From: an uncultured Planctomycetota bacterium
GTDB taxonomy: Bacteria > Planctomycetota > Phycisphaerae > SM23-33
Direction: 5' to 3'
Length of the DNA stretch: 64,000 bases
NCBI GenBank assembly: GCA_903892515.1
Contig: CAITIS010000098.1
Location: 62,001 to 126,000, forward strand
A program made the translations under genes and the position numbers. Position 1 is the stretch's first letter; each line of letters opens with the position of its first letter. A model generated the notes under the pieces. It was not told where the DNA came from and made no database searches. It worked only from the letters and a program-made list of their open reading frames with translations. Positions 1 to 8,519 of the stretch are shown piece after piece.

Positions 1-3000
1 CGCAGCGTTTCAGCCCTGGCAGCCGACACCGGCCGGGTGTTCTTCACCACCGACGACGGCGTCCACGGCAACGAATTGTGGGTCAGCGACGGCACCTCCG
101 CGGGCACGGCCCTGGTGACCGATCTGCTACAGGGCACCGGCGGCGGCGTGCGCGGCCAGCTGGCGGTGCGCGGCGACGTGGTCTACTTCGCCGGCAACGA
201 CGGCTGGCATGGCTGGGAAGCGTTCCGAAGCGATGGCACGGCGGCGGGGACGATCCTGCTCGCCGACATCAACGCCGGCCCGCTGGATTCGAGTCCGACG
301 CAGTGGACGGTGACGGATGGCCGGGTCTTCTTCGTGGCCGACGACGGCACCCATGGCGGGCGAATCTGGTCCACCGATGGCACGGCAGCCGGCACGGCAA
401 TGATCGCCGACATCCCGCGGAACAACGGCAGCACCACGTACAGCTTGGCCGCACTGGGAAGCCGCATCGTCTTCACGGGTGGCAGCGGCTCATCGTCCTA
501 TTACGCCTGCGATGGCATCTCGGAGCCGGTGCGGCTGCCGGTCCCGGCGAGCAGCCTGCAGAGTTCGGCTTACTTCACCCGCGCCGGCGGCCGGCTCTAT
601 TTCAGCTTCTATGCGACGGATACCGGCAGCGAGCTCTGGAGCACCGACGGCACGCCTGCGGGCACCGGCATGGTGATGGAAATCAACGCGGGCAGCGGAA
701 GCAGCTCGCCGTACTGCCTGGCGGAACTGCCCGCTCAACCGCTAGGCGGCGACGCCAACGGCGACGGGATCGTGAACTTCAGGGACTACATCGTCCTGGA
801 AAGCGCCTTTGGCAAGGCTGGGCAGGGATGGGCCGGCGGCGACTTCGACGGCGACGGCACGGTGAACTTCAAGGACTACATCATTCTCGAAGCCAACTTC
901 GGCAAGAAACCGGCGCCGGCGCGACTGCTGTTCAGGGCCGACGATGGCGTCCACGGCCAGGAACTCTGGGTGACCGACGGCTCGACCAGCGGCACGCACA
1001 TGGTTAAGGACCTGACGCCGGGGGCGGGCAACTCCTTTTACTCGTCCTATATGCCGGTGGTAGTCGGCGGCAAGGCCTACTTCGGCAACGGCTCGGGCAT
1101 CACCGTCAGTGACGGCACCGACGCCGGCACGTACGTGGTAACAGACGTTACCGGCGCCGCCCTCAAGGCCGGCGCATTCAGCTCCGCCGGCAGCGGCGTG
1201 GTCTTCACCAGCGATGACGGCACGCCCGAGCCCTGGTTCACCGACGGCACGACCGAGGGCACCAGGCTGATCAAACCGATTCAACTCAGGACGAACTCTT
1301 CGTCGCCCGCCAACTTCCAGGTGGTAGGAGGCCGACTCCTGTTCACCGCCTCCACCGGCAACAGCAGCACGCTCTTCGGCACCGACGGCACCGAGGCCGG
1401 CACCGCTCTGCTGGCAGGGGGGTACTACCTCACGCGGCCAATGACGACGGTCGGCCAGCGTTTCTTCTACATGGTCGAGGATTACGCCAGCGACTGGACC
1501 ATCTGGTCCAGCGACGGCACTGTGGCCGGGACGAGGTCGCTGGCCAACTTCGACGAGGCCCCGGTGGCCTGGCAGCCGGTGGGCGACGACCTGTACTTCT
1601 CCGTGCCGGGCGGGGCTAAGGGGCCAGAAATCTGGAAGAGCGATGGAACGCCCGGCGGAACGGTGCTGGTGGATCGCCCGCTGCACGTGCTCGGTGCGAG
1701 CGTCGAGACGCCCGCAAAGTTCTGCCTGGTGGGCGACAAAATAGTCTTCGTCGCCGATGACGGCAGCTCGGGGAACGAGCTTTTCGTCAGCGACGGCACC
1801 GACCAGGGCACCGGACTGTTGAAGGATTTCAGCTCCAGCACCTATGGCGCCGACGTTGAAAACCTGATGATCTCAGAGGGCGTGTGCTACTTCAGCGCCA
1901 CCGCCAATGGACGCGGCTACCAGTTGTGGCGAACGGACGGCACGCCGGCAGGGACGCGGCTGTTCGCCGACCTCGGTGGCAAGGACTCCAGCTCGCCGGT
2001 CGCGCCATGGGCCGTCATCGGCCAGCGGGTCTTCTTCGTCGGCACCTCGAAATTATGGAGTTCCGACGGCACACCGGAAGGAACGCTGAGCCTTCACGCC
2101 ATCGACACAACCTATTCCACGCGGGCGGTCCTTGGCCAGGCGCTGTTCTTCACGTCCGCGGGCCAGCTTTGGCGGACCGACGGGACCTCCGCGGGCACCA
2201 TCTGCCTGGACTCGCTGCCCAACATAGGCACGGATGTCGTCTCCATCCTGGGCGTGATGAACGGCCGGCTGCTGGTCAACGCGACGAGCCAGACGCGGCA
2301 GACGACCAAGCTGTTCCAGACCGACGGTACGGCCGCGGGCACCACGCAAGTCAGCGGGCTGGGATCGAGTTCGAACTGGAGCATTCAGCCTCTCGCGGTC
2401 AACGGCAGCACCTTCTTCTTCGGCGGCTACGACAGCCTGCATGGCTGGGAATTGTGGTCGAGCGACGGCACGACCTCGGGATTGCTGAAGGACATCAACT
2501 ACGTCAGCGCCGGCTCGAGTCCTTCGGCTCCCTCAGTCGTCGGCGGCTACGCCTACTTCTCGGCCAACGACGGCACGAACGGCACCACGCTCTGGCGCAC
2601 CGACGGCACCGAGGATGGCACGATCTCGCTGGGTTCGACCAGCACCGCGGCGACGAGTTTTACGGCCTTCAACGGCATCGCGTACTTCAGCCCGAACTCC
2701 ACCTACGGGTTGTGGCGTTCCGACGGGACCGTGGCGGGCACCTACGCTCTGAAGGCTGCCGACGTGCGCTCCCCATCCAATCTCGTGGTCTACAACAACA
2801 CGCTGTACTTCCTGGTGCGGACCGTCGGCTCTCAGGTCTGGCAGAGTGACGGCACGGAGGCGGGCACGACCATGATCGGCGGCGTCGGCGCCACGTCGAT
2901 CGGCAACATGGTCGGCTGCGACGGGAAACTGTACTTCGCCGGCACCGATGCTGCGGGCTCGGAGCTATGGTCTTTCGACCTGGCAAACCCCGGGGTCAAC

Positions 3001-3393
3001 ATCACCGCACCAGCCTTCGACATCCGGCCAGGAACCTACGGCAGCGGCGCGACCATCTTTGGGGCCGTCAGTAACAAGCTGTTGATCACGGCAGACGATG
3101 GCCGGCACGGCTTGGAGCCGATGTTCATCCTGCCAGCTTCATCGAGCCCGGCGTCGGCAATGGCTGGAGGACTGGATGTGCTGGCTGCCGCCGCTTCGGC
3201 GCGTGTGGTCGGCCCGGTGGCTCCAGCCTCTCTGGTTCGGAAACAGGAGCCTGTCGAAGACCTGCTTACGAGCATTGTGCCGGCGCCGCTGTCGGGCGAT
3301 TTCGGGTATACGCGCCGCTGGGCCCAGACGCTGTTGCGACACGCCGCGCAGTTCCGCCACGTTCAGAACGTGGACCTGCTGGCGGCGATGTGA
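1..3393 (+). CDS. ELWxxDGT-repeat surface protein with internal dockerin-like module (5' end outside window)
   Basis: Large repeat protein; the reading frame is open from base 1, so the true start and any signal peptide lie outside the window and 1130 residues are visible. Throughout, units of about 40-60 residues carry the signature ELWxSDGTxxGT (first copy ELWVSDGTSAGT near visible residue 25), the ELWxxDGT repeat found in very large secreted or surface proteins. At nt 748-912 the array is interrupted by two calcium-binding-type loops, DANGDGIVNFRDY and DFDGDGTVNFKDY, a dockerin-like pair; after it the repeats resume. The last ~90 residues are not repeat-like and end with a basic, Leu/Ala-rich tail instead of a PEP-CTERM signal. 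Adhesion or a structural surface role is inferred. The next gene is convergent. Family assignment is strong; function is unknown. Confidence 0.85.
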   Translation, partial: RSVSALAADTGRVFFTTDDGVHGNELWVSDGTSAGTALVTDLLQGTGGGVRGQLAVRGDVVYFAGNDGWHGWEAFRSDGTAAGTILLADINAGPLDSSPTQWTVTDGRVFFVADDGTHGGRIWSTDGTAAGTAMIADIPRNNGSTTYSLAALGSRIVFTGGSGSSSYYACDGISEPVRLPVPASSLQSSAYFTRAGGRLYFSFYATDTGSELWSTDGTPAGTGMVMEINAGSGSSSPYCLAELPAQPLGGDANGDGIVNFRDYIVLESAFGKAGQGWAGGDFDGDGTVNFKDYIILEANFGKKPAPARLLFRADDGVHGQELWVTDGSTSGTHMVKDLTPGAGNSFYSSYMPVVVGGKAYFGNGSGITVSDGTDAGTYVVTDVTGAALKAGAFSSAGSGVVFTSDDGTPEPWFTDGTTEGTRLIKPIQLRTNSSSPANFQVVGGRLLFTASTGNSSTLFGTDGTEAGTALLAGGYYLTRPMTTVGQRFFYMVEDYASDWTIWSSDGTVAGTRSLANFDEAPVAWQPVGDDLYFSVPGGAKGPEIWKSDGTPGGTVLVDRPLHVLGASVETPAKFCLVGDKIVFVADDGSSGNELFVSDGTDQGTGLLKDFSSSTYGADVENLMISEGVCYFSATANGRGYQLWRTDGTPAGTRLFADLGGKDSSSPVAPWAVIGQRVFFVGTSKLWSSDGTPEGTLSLHAIDTTYSTRAVLGQALFFTSAGQLWRTDGTSAGTICLDSLPNIGTDVVSILGVMNGRLLVNATSQTRQTTKLFQTDGTAAGTTQVSGLGSSSNWSIQPLAVNGSTFFFGGYDSLHGWELWSSDGTTSGLLKDINYVSAGSSPSAPSVVGGYAYFSANDGTNGTTLWRTDGTEDGTISLGSTSTAATSFTAFNGIAYFSPNSTYGLWRSDGTVAGTYALKAADVRSPSNLVVYNNTLYFLVRTVGSQVWQSDGTEAGTTMIGGVGATSIGNMVGCDGKLYFAGTDAAGSELWSFDLANPGVNITAPAFDIRPGTYGSGATIFGAVSNKLLITADDGRHGLEPMFILPASSSPASAMAGGLDVLAAAASARVVGPVAPASLVRKQEPVEDLLTSIVPAPLSGDFGYTRRWAQTLLRHAAQFRHVQNVDLLAAM

Positions 3394-3428
3394 GGTCGAG
3401 ACTTTTGGAAACGGGCGTGGAGGCGGCT

Positions 3429-3482
3429 AGGTGGCACAGCCTTTCAGGCTGTGCTGCACAGGCTGGAAAGCCTGTGCCACCT
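3429..3482. repeat. Inverted repeat between convergent genes (GTGGCACAGCC family)
   Basis: Two arms of about 25 bases, beginning AGGTGGCACAGCC and ending its near-complement GGCTGTGCCACCT, face each other across a short loop. The position, between two converging stop codons (3393 and 3504), fits a bidirectional terminator, but there is no T-run. The same GTGGCACAGCC palindrome recurs near 27390 and three times at 32284-32405, so it may instead be a dispersed REP-like sequence. Confidence 0.6.
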
Positions 3483-3503
3483 AAAGCGTGCAAACACGCG
3501 AAC

Positions 3504-4940
3504 TTAAACGGCTCTTCGGCGGCGGCGCACGATGGCGCCCCCGGCCGTCGCAAGCAGGACGAGCGTCGTTGGCTCGGGGATGTTCTGCCCGAAGGCGCTT
3601 TCGACGCACAGGTAGTCGGCATAGCTGACGGCGCCATCGCCGTTGAAGTCGCCGCACTCCCAGGAAGCGCCGGACCTTCCGAACCCACTTTCGACCCGCA
3701 GGTAGTCCTTGAAGTTCACCACGCCGTCGTTGTTGGCGTCACCCAGCAGGACCAGTTCGTACGCCCCCAGATCCGGGCCACTGCCTACCGGGCGGGTGTG
3801 GGAAAGAATGTCGTCAGCTGGCGCGTACAGGCTGCTCGCGACATTCACGGCGGCCGAGTGCGGCTGGAGTCCGAACCCCGACCCGGCGGCGTTGACGAAG
3901 ACGTCCTTGGAGCACAGGATCGAGTGTGCGTCCAGTCCGGTCGCCTGGCCCCACTGCAACGGGTTCTGGTTGGCGATGGTGCAGAAATAGCCGTTGTAGT
4001 CCGACGCCAGGCCCGCCATGCAGCTGGAGTCGATGGAAATGTCGGCCGGCGTGCTCGAACCTGTATCCACGAACAGGTTGTTGTACAGGCGGGTGTTCAC
4101 GCTTCCGACGTCCAGCTTCAGCAGCGTGCCACCGTACGGCGCGATGGTGTTGTTCACGATCGCGTTGCCGCTGCTGGCGTTGCCCGATCCGTCCTTGGCC
4201 AGCAAGACGCATGCCGTCGGGTTGCAGCGGTACAGCAGATTGTTTTGCAGCACCGAGTTCTGCACGCCGTTGAGTTGCAGGCCAGTCTGCGTGTTGTCGT
4301 GAATACTGTTGCCTTCGATCCGGCAGCCGGTCACGGGGCTGCTGGAGCCCGACAGCACGACCCCTTGGGCGGAGTTGCCGTAGACGCTGTTGCCCAGCAG
4401 GTTCAGGCCGCTGCACGTCCCGCTGGCTGAAATGCCGGCGCCGCCGGTCGTGTTCCGCGCCGTGCAGTGCCGGATCGTAACATCACTGCCCGTCTGGATG
4501 CTGAAACCCCCTGAGGCGTTCGAATCCACGGCAAGATCCGTCATCTCGATGTGCTGGGCGCTGTATATCCGCACGCCGTAGCTCCTGGCATTGCTCACGC
4601 CAAAGCCGCTGATCCGCACGTAGCTGACCGAGCCAACCGTGATGCCGTCGTTCCAGTTATCGCCGGCGGTGATCGTTGCTCCCGGCTGGGCGATGAAGTT
4701 GATCCAGGCGTCGGCGGTGCCGCTGTTATAGACCCGGAACCCAAGGTAGTTGCCCGGCGCGGCGATGACCGTGTCGCCGGCCAGCGCCTTGAGCGAGGCA
4801 TTCTGGAGTGTCAGCCACGGATTCGACGGCGAGCCATCGCCGGACGTATCGTTGCCAGAGGGCGAAACGCAGTAGGTCGAGGCGGACACCAGAGCGCAGG
4901 TCGGCAAGATCAGCAAAACAGTATATAGAAGTCTCGTCAT
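3504..4940 (-). CDS. Right-handed beta-helix protein with dockerin-like module and PEP-CTERM tail
   Basis: A 478-residue secreted protein. I start it at the ATG at 4940, preceded by AAAGGGTGG, because a signal peptide follows at once (MTRLLYTVLLILPTCALVSA); the frame is open further upstream but that part is not protein-like. After the leader comes a YCVSPSGNDTSGDGSPS segment typical of the first turn of parallel beta-helix (pectate-lyase-like/DUF1565) proteins, then about 300 residues of N-rich helix turns (NSVLQNNLLY, GNAIVNNTI). Near the C-terminus two EF-hand-like loops (DANNDGVVNFKDY, DFNGDGAVSYADY) form a dockerin-like pair, followed by a PEP-CTERM tail (IPEPTTLVLL ... RRRRR). Such tails are sorted by exosortase at the envelope; polysaccharide binding or cleavage is inferred from the fold only. 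Confidence 0.85.
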   Translation of the reverse strand: MTRLLYTVLLILPTCALVSASTYCVSPSGNDTSGDGSPSNPWLTLQNASLKALAGDTVIAAPGNYLGFRVYNSGTADAWINFIAQPGATITAGDNWNDGITVGSVSYVRISGFGVSNARSYGVRIYSAQHIEMTDLAVDSNASGGFSIQTGSDVTIRHCTARNTTGGAGISASGTCSGLNLLGNSVYGNSAQGVVLSGSSSPVTGCRIEGNSIHDNTQTGLQLNGVQNSVLQNNLLYRCNPTACVLLAKDGSGNASSGNAIVNNTIAPYGGTLLKLDVGSVNTRLYNNLFVDTGSSTPADISIDSSCMAGLASDYNGYFCTIANQNPLQWGQATGLDAHSILCSKDVFVNAAGSGFGLQPHSAAVNVASSLYAPADDILSHTRPVGSGPDLGAYELVLLGDANNDGVVNFKDYLRVESGFGRSGASWECGDFNGDGAVSYADYLCVESAFGQNIPEPTTLVLLATAGGAIVRRRRRAV

Positions 4941-5345
4941 GTGTCCACCCTTTCGACTTCGGCGCGGCCCGAGCAAGTGAGATAAGTTTACCCCACAATG
5001 TGAGTTCCGACAAGCTCGGAAATTCTCAGGACATGGTTGTTCGCCGGAAAGCGTGCTGGAGGGTCGGGGCGAGATACTGCCGGCAGTCACGGCTTGCAAG
5101 CGGGGAGCGACGACCGCCTGCGCCCGCATCGACGGTGCTGGACGCTGGCTGCGGGGTCGGGAAGGAACTTCTGAAACAGCGGGCGACGCGAGTCGAACGC
5201 GCAACAGCCAGCTTGGAAGGCGGCGAGGCAGGCAATCTAAGCCTTTTATCAGTAGCTACTTACATGACATCGCAAAAGCGGGTGACCAACTCGGTGCCCA
5301 CTTGCACGGAGCCCGCGATCGTGGCCATTGAATCGACATAACACT
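4941..5345. other. Intergenic, mostly non-coding; holds a tRNA-Gly 3' fragment
   Basis: No convincing gene. Short frames on both strands lack ribosome sites or family resemblance. The only recognisable item is the tRNA-Gly 3' half at 5179-5222, listed separately. The stretch adjoins an antitoxin-like gene and looks like remodelled DNA. Confidence 0.5.
5179..5222 (-). pseudogene. 3' half of a tRNA-Gly(TCC): fragment or attachment-site remnant
   Basis: Read on the minus strand, the segment begins at the anticodon loop CTTCCAA (anticodon TCC), passes through GCTGGCTGTT and a good 5-bp T-arm (GCGCG-TTCGACT-CGCGT), and ends with the acceptor strand CGCCCGC and a discriminator T. This matches the usual 3' half of bacterial tRNA-Gly(TCC). 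The 5' half is absent: upstream there is no D-arm and no GCGGGCG acceptor strand, and the anticodon stem is mismatched. A 3' half starting at the anticodon loop is what tyrosine-integrase elements leave as an att duplicate. Confidence 0.6.
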
Positions 5346-5546
5346 CTATTTTACGGGAAGTTGCTTCTTGGGTCGCCGCAAGCGGGACCCAGCCGGACAT
5401 TTCTTGGACAGATCAACCACGCGATGGCCGTCCTGGCCTTCTCGCGTTCGCGCATCCTCGGCGATCTTTCGCACATCGAACCCGAACTTGGCTGCGTTTT
5501 CCTCGCGGTACTTCCGGACTTCCTCAACAATCGAATCTCGCTTCAT
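5346..5546 (-). CDS. Small antitoxin-like protein
   Basis: A 66-residue protein. The start is the ATG at 5546, with GGGAG 8 bases upstream. Its N-terminus (MKRDSIVEEVRKYREENAAK) and the following FGFDVRKIAEDARTRE resemble a widespread short family (IVEEVRKxRE...A..NYDL..I..DL..RE) often found beside PIN-type toxins in cyanobacteria and planctomycetes. The C-terminus is basic (SRLRRPKKQ). No toxin partner can be read on either side, so it may be an orphan left after loss of its partner; the tRNA-Gly fragment 125 bp downstream supports past insertion or deletion here. Function is inferred. Confidence 0.6.
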   Translation of the reverse strand: MKRDSIVEEVRKYREENAAKFGFDVRKIAEDARTREGQDGHRVVDLSKKCPAGSRLRRPKKQLPVK

Positions 5547-5970
5547 GGCTAATCTCCCAGCCGCCCTGGATCGCCCAGCATCTCGTTTGGCGTACACACG
5601 ACCGGAACCTCATATCCCTTTATACGCACGAATCTGTTGCTACGAGGGCCAAAAGCATCTGCCCATCCTGACGCTCAAGCGAGTGGCGTAGCTGCGTCTG
5701 CCTCGCCGCCACCATTCGCACGCGATAGCACTCTGCGCTGACCGCAACTTCAGCATGCACTCAGCCTTTGAAAGCCTCGCACCAACACCTTTCGCCGTTC
5801 ATTCACTTGTCAAATCAAGCTCGCCACGGCCCTCAGCGGCCGCCACAACTACCGAACTCTCGCCTGACAAAGGTCGCTGGACCACTTCACCTTTGCACAG
5901 AAAAGGGGGAAGTGCTCAGAGGCTGTGCTACTATTGAAGGCTGCAGCCAGCCGAAATGAGAAACGCACCC
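5547..5970. other. Non-coding stretch between antitoxin-like gene and tRNA-Arg
   Basis: About 420 bases without a supported gene; short plus-strand frames have no ribosome site. Base composition is less GC-rich than neighbouring genes. I see no repeat or RNA motif. Confidence 0.5.
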
Positions 5971-5999
5971 TTGACGTGGCGATGCGCGGCGCGCACAAT
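5971..5999 (+). promoter_or_regulatory. Sigma-70-type promoter of tRNA-Arg
   Basis: TTGACG at 5971-5976, a 17-base spacer, then CACAAT at 5994-5999, placing the start point about 10 bases before the tRNA. Confidence 0.5.
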
Positions 6000-6014
6000 T
6001 GTGAATCTAAGCAT

Positions 6015-6088
6015 GTGCCCGTAGCTCAATTGGATAGAGCGTCGGCCTCCGGAGCCGAAGGTTACAGGTTCGACTCCTGTCGGGCATA
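6015..6088 (+). tRNA. tRNA-Arg (anticodon CCG)
   Basis: Complete 74-base cloverleaf: acceptor GTGCCCG pairs with CGGGCAT (terminal G-U), D-arm GCTCAATTGGATAGAGC, anticodon arm TCGGC-CTCCGGA-GCCGA with anticodon CCG (reads CGG, Arg), variable AGGTT, T-arm ACAGG-TTCGACT-CCTGT, discriminator A at 6088. CCA is not encoded. Confidence 0.95.
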
Positions 6089-6307
6089 TTGGGCGGCCCC
6101 TCGCACTGGTGCGCATGGCTGCGCATCAGTGACATTCCTCCGTAAACATTGGCGGTTTTCGTCGATCGGTTCATTTTCGCTTTTCGCATCGGTGCGCGTC
6201 TGTGCGCCCGGTTCGGCTGTGTACTGATACGCTTTTTGATGCGCCTTGTCGACCGCTCGCTGGAAGTCCTCATCCCCACGCCCTTCTCCGGGTTATGAGG
6301 CGCCTAC

Positions 6308-6419
6308 CAGCCCGTTGAAGAACCGGTCTTTTTCATGGGTCGTCTCAGGCCAGCCCCAGGTTGAAGCCGGCCGCGTGAATCAGCAGTCGTTTGAGGATGT
6401 TAGGATGCCTGCCCAGCAG
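6308..6419 (-). mobile_element. IS remnant: last ~20 codons of a transposase plus terminal sequence
   Basis: On the minus strand, 6419 to about 6344 reads HPNILKRLLIHAAGFNLGLA then stop, which resembles the C-terminal end of a planctomycete/proteobacterial DDE transposase family (NLLKRLLIHxxGFNLGL). About 25 bases beyond the stop comes CAGCCCGTTGAAGAA, a likely terminal inverted repeat; the same CAGCCCGTTGAA bounds the inverted-repeat element at 7902-8023. Everything upstream of these codons is missing, replaced by beta-helix sequence. Confidence 0.55.
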
Positions 6420-6705
6420 TTATAGTCCTCGTAGCCGATCGAATTGGCGACATCGACTTCCTCGTAGATCCGGCCAGTGCGGATAAACAGGTTGTTCCGG
6501 ATGTTCAGGTTGTTCAGCCCCTGGTTTCCCGCGTGGCTGAGGAAGAAAGAGACCGGCGAGTTCGTGCCTGCCGCGCCGCGCTCGTCGATGGTGTTGTTGC
6601 GGAAGATGCAATTGGCGCCCGTGGCCGAGCCGGCCGAGCTGTCGGGCAGCCGTTGAGCAGGATGTTGCGCTCTATGACTGTGTTGTCCGCATATCGGGAT
6701 GTCAC
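6420..6705 (-). pseudogene. Beta-helix protein fragment (frameshifted)
   Basis: The minus strand carries C-terminal beta-helix sequence in two frames: first SRYADNTVIERNILLNGC, then, after a shift near 6655, GANCIFRNNTIDERG and LNNLNIRNNLFIRTGRIYEE. The N-terminal part is gone, and the fragment is joined directly to the regulator pseudogene on one side and the IS remnant on the other. Confidence 0.6.
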
Positions 6706-7607
6706 GGAGAATGTCGCCCACCCGGATGCCCTCGTTTGCGTGCTCGCGAATGAAGCGCAATGCCCTGAGGACCTCCGGGCTGGCGCCGGCCAGGGTGTCG
6801 GTTGAGCGTCTTTCGACGACGCCCCTGGGTTGAAGCAACAGCGGCTTGGGCGACGGTTTCTTGCCTTCGATCATCTGGTGCAGCAGCTTGGCCGCCTGAT
6901 AGCCTATCTGCAGGGCATTGACGTCAATGCTGGATATCGGCGTGTCGCTGAGGATGCAGCTGACCTCGTCATTGTCGACGCCAAGAATGGCCAACTGCTG
7001 GGGCACCTTGATGCCGCTTTGGCGGCAGATGCTGATGGCCTCCAGGGCCGTATAGTCGAACCAAGCCAAGACCCCGACGGGCTTGGGCAACGCCAATCGC
7101 CACTCCCGCATAGCCGCGGAGCTATTCCTGTCGGTCGTGCTGATTGGGCCTGAGAGCATCAGCACCTCGCAACCGGCCCCCGCTTGAGCGAGCGTTCGGA
7201 TAAATGCCTCTTGCCGCTCCCGGCAGTGGTCTGCCCGATGCCAGCCGATGAAGCCAAAATGAGAGAAGCCTTTGCCCAAAAGATGCTTGGCAGCCAGTGC
7301 CCCCACGGCGGCGTTGTCCACGTGGACGGCTGGCAGCCGATGGCCGACGGTGCCGCTGATTTCCACTGTCGGCTTGCCCAGCCTTTTGATATCGTCGAGT
7401 TGGGATTCTGACCACAGATCGATACGCCCTGTAGCTTCTTCGTCCTGATCGCGCTGCGCAGCCCCTCAACCATCCCCGGCCGAGCAGTATCATGATCAAG
7501 TGGAAGCGCCAGCGTCCGTGCGCCCGGCAATACAGCATGACGCCTTTGAGTATTTCGCGGGCGTAGGAGGCGGAGGCGCCCAGCACCACGCCGATAATGT
7601 GCTCCAT
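6706..7607 (-). pseudogene. Broken XylR-type sugar-responsive AraC regulator
   Basis: Starts at the ATG at 7607 (GGAGAA upstream) with MEHIIGVVLGASASYAREIL, the typical beginning of XylR-type regulators (LacI-like sugar-binding domain plus AraC DNA-binding domain). The frame shifts near 7485 (to DTARPGMVEGLRSAIR) and again near 7430 (to GRIDLWSESQLDDIK). The third frame then holds most of the periplasmic-binding fold (HVDNAAVGALAAKHLL, GVLAWFDYTALEAISICRQS, ILGVDNDE). The protein breaks at RVGDILRDIP, just where the AraC helix-turn-helix should begin, and is replaced by beta-helix sequence. With two frameshifts and no DNA-binding domain it cannot work as a regulator. It probably once controlled a sugar-use gene now lost. 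Confidence 0.7.
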
Positions 7608-7636
7608 TGTGATTCTCCATAATCCGTCGGCCGTTA

Positions 7637-7902
7637 CTAGTACTACAACGCTACGAATGGAGCCGTGGCATTTCGCCTGGATTGGAGGCCCGGAGGGCCG
7701 GAACGATTGTAGCCGTGGGCGTAAGCCCACGGAGACCGCCCCAGTGGGAAAGAGCCCCGACGGGGCGACAGAGTCGTTGGACAAGCCAACGGTGTCGCCC
7801 CTTCGGGGCTCAGGCACACGCCCATGCACACCGGGGGCTTACGCCCCCGGCTACAGTAGTACCGACCCTTCGGGTCTGCATTTCGTAGCGTTGTAGTACT
7901 AG
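7637..7902. mobile_element. 266-bp element with perfect 20-bp terminal inverted repeats (MITE-like)
   Basis: CTAGTACTACAACGCTACGA at 7637-7656 is repeated exactly in inverse orientation at 7883-7902. Between the ends lie nested palindromes (GTGGGCGTAAGCCCAC, GGGGGCTTACGCCCCC, GTTGGACAAGCCAAC) but no gene. It sits just upstream of the broken regulator. No flanking target duplication is obvious. Confidence 0.65.
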
Positions 7903-8023
7903 CAGCCCGTTGAATAAGTGTCGCAGGCGTCTCGCCCGCGTCTGGAAACCATCGAGATCTCGGCATGTGCAAGCGCGGGCGAGACGCCCGCGACACGAAA
8001 ACGGCCCTGTTCAACGGGCTGCC
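7902..8023. repeat. Second inverted-repeat element with GCAGCCCGTTGAA ends
   Basis: GCAGCCCGTTGAA at the left end and TTCAACGGGCTGC at the right end flank inner arms GGCGTCTCGCCCGCG and CGCGGGCGAGACGCC. The outer ends match the terminal sequence of the IS remnant at 6308, and the inner arms match the REP family associated with the transposase inside valS. Abuts the preceding element. Confidence 0.55.
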
Positions 8024-8230
8024 AGGCCTCGGCCCGAGCCGGCAGGCCAGACACGAGTATAGCAGCAATATGCTGACTTAGAACGGTCCAGTGTTCACCG
8101 GACCTAGAAACGGCGAAGACCGCCGGAGCGTCTCTGCCTCATAACCGCAGGGCGCTGCTGCAATGAGCGCCTGCCCGGTTGAGAGTCTCTGGTGTGGTCC
8201 ACACTCCCTTCGAACCGAATCCGGAAATGG

Positions 8231-8362
8231 AACATAGACATGACGGCAACGGCACCGTCAGTTTCAAGGACTACATCATCCTGGAAGCCAACTTCGGCAA
8301 GAGCATCCCAGAGCCGAGCATTCTCTCTCTGCTGGCCGCCGGAGTGTTTCTGAGGGGGTCAG
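8231..8362 (+). pseudogene. Tail fragment of a dockerin/PEP-CTERM protein
   Basis: Reads DGNGTVSFKDYIILEANFGK followed by SIPEPSILSLLAAGVFLRG: one EF-hand loop and most of a PEP-CTERM tail. Upstream sequence (8024-8230) shows no matching coding frame, and the expected terminal arginine cluster is lost (GSERGPH instead). A truncated relic of a gene like 41353-43644. Confidence 0.7.
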
Positions 8363-8519
8363 AGCGGGGGCCTCATTCCATTTCCCGCCAATCGGGCAGC
8401 GCTGGGGCGAGTGGTTCCGTCAGCCGCCCGATTGCCCATGCCTTGGGGGGCAATATTTGCTGAAACAGTCCGCGCAAGTTTGCGCCGTGTAGCATACTGG
8501 CGCGACCGGCCGAAGGCCG

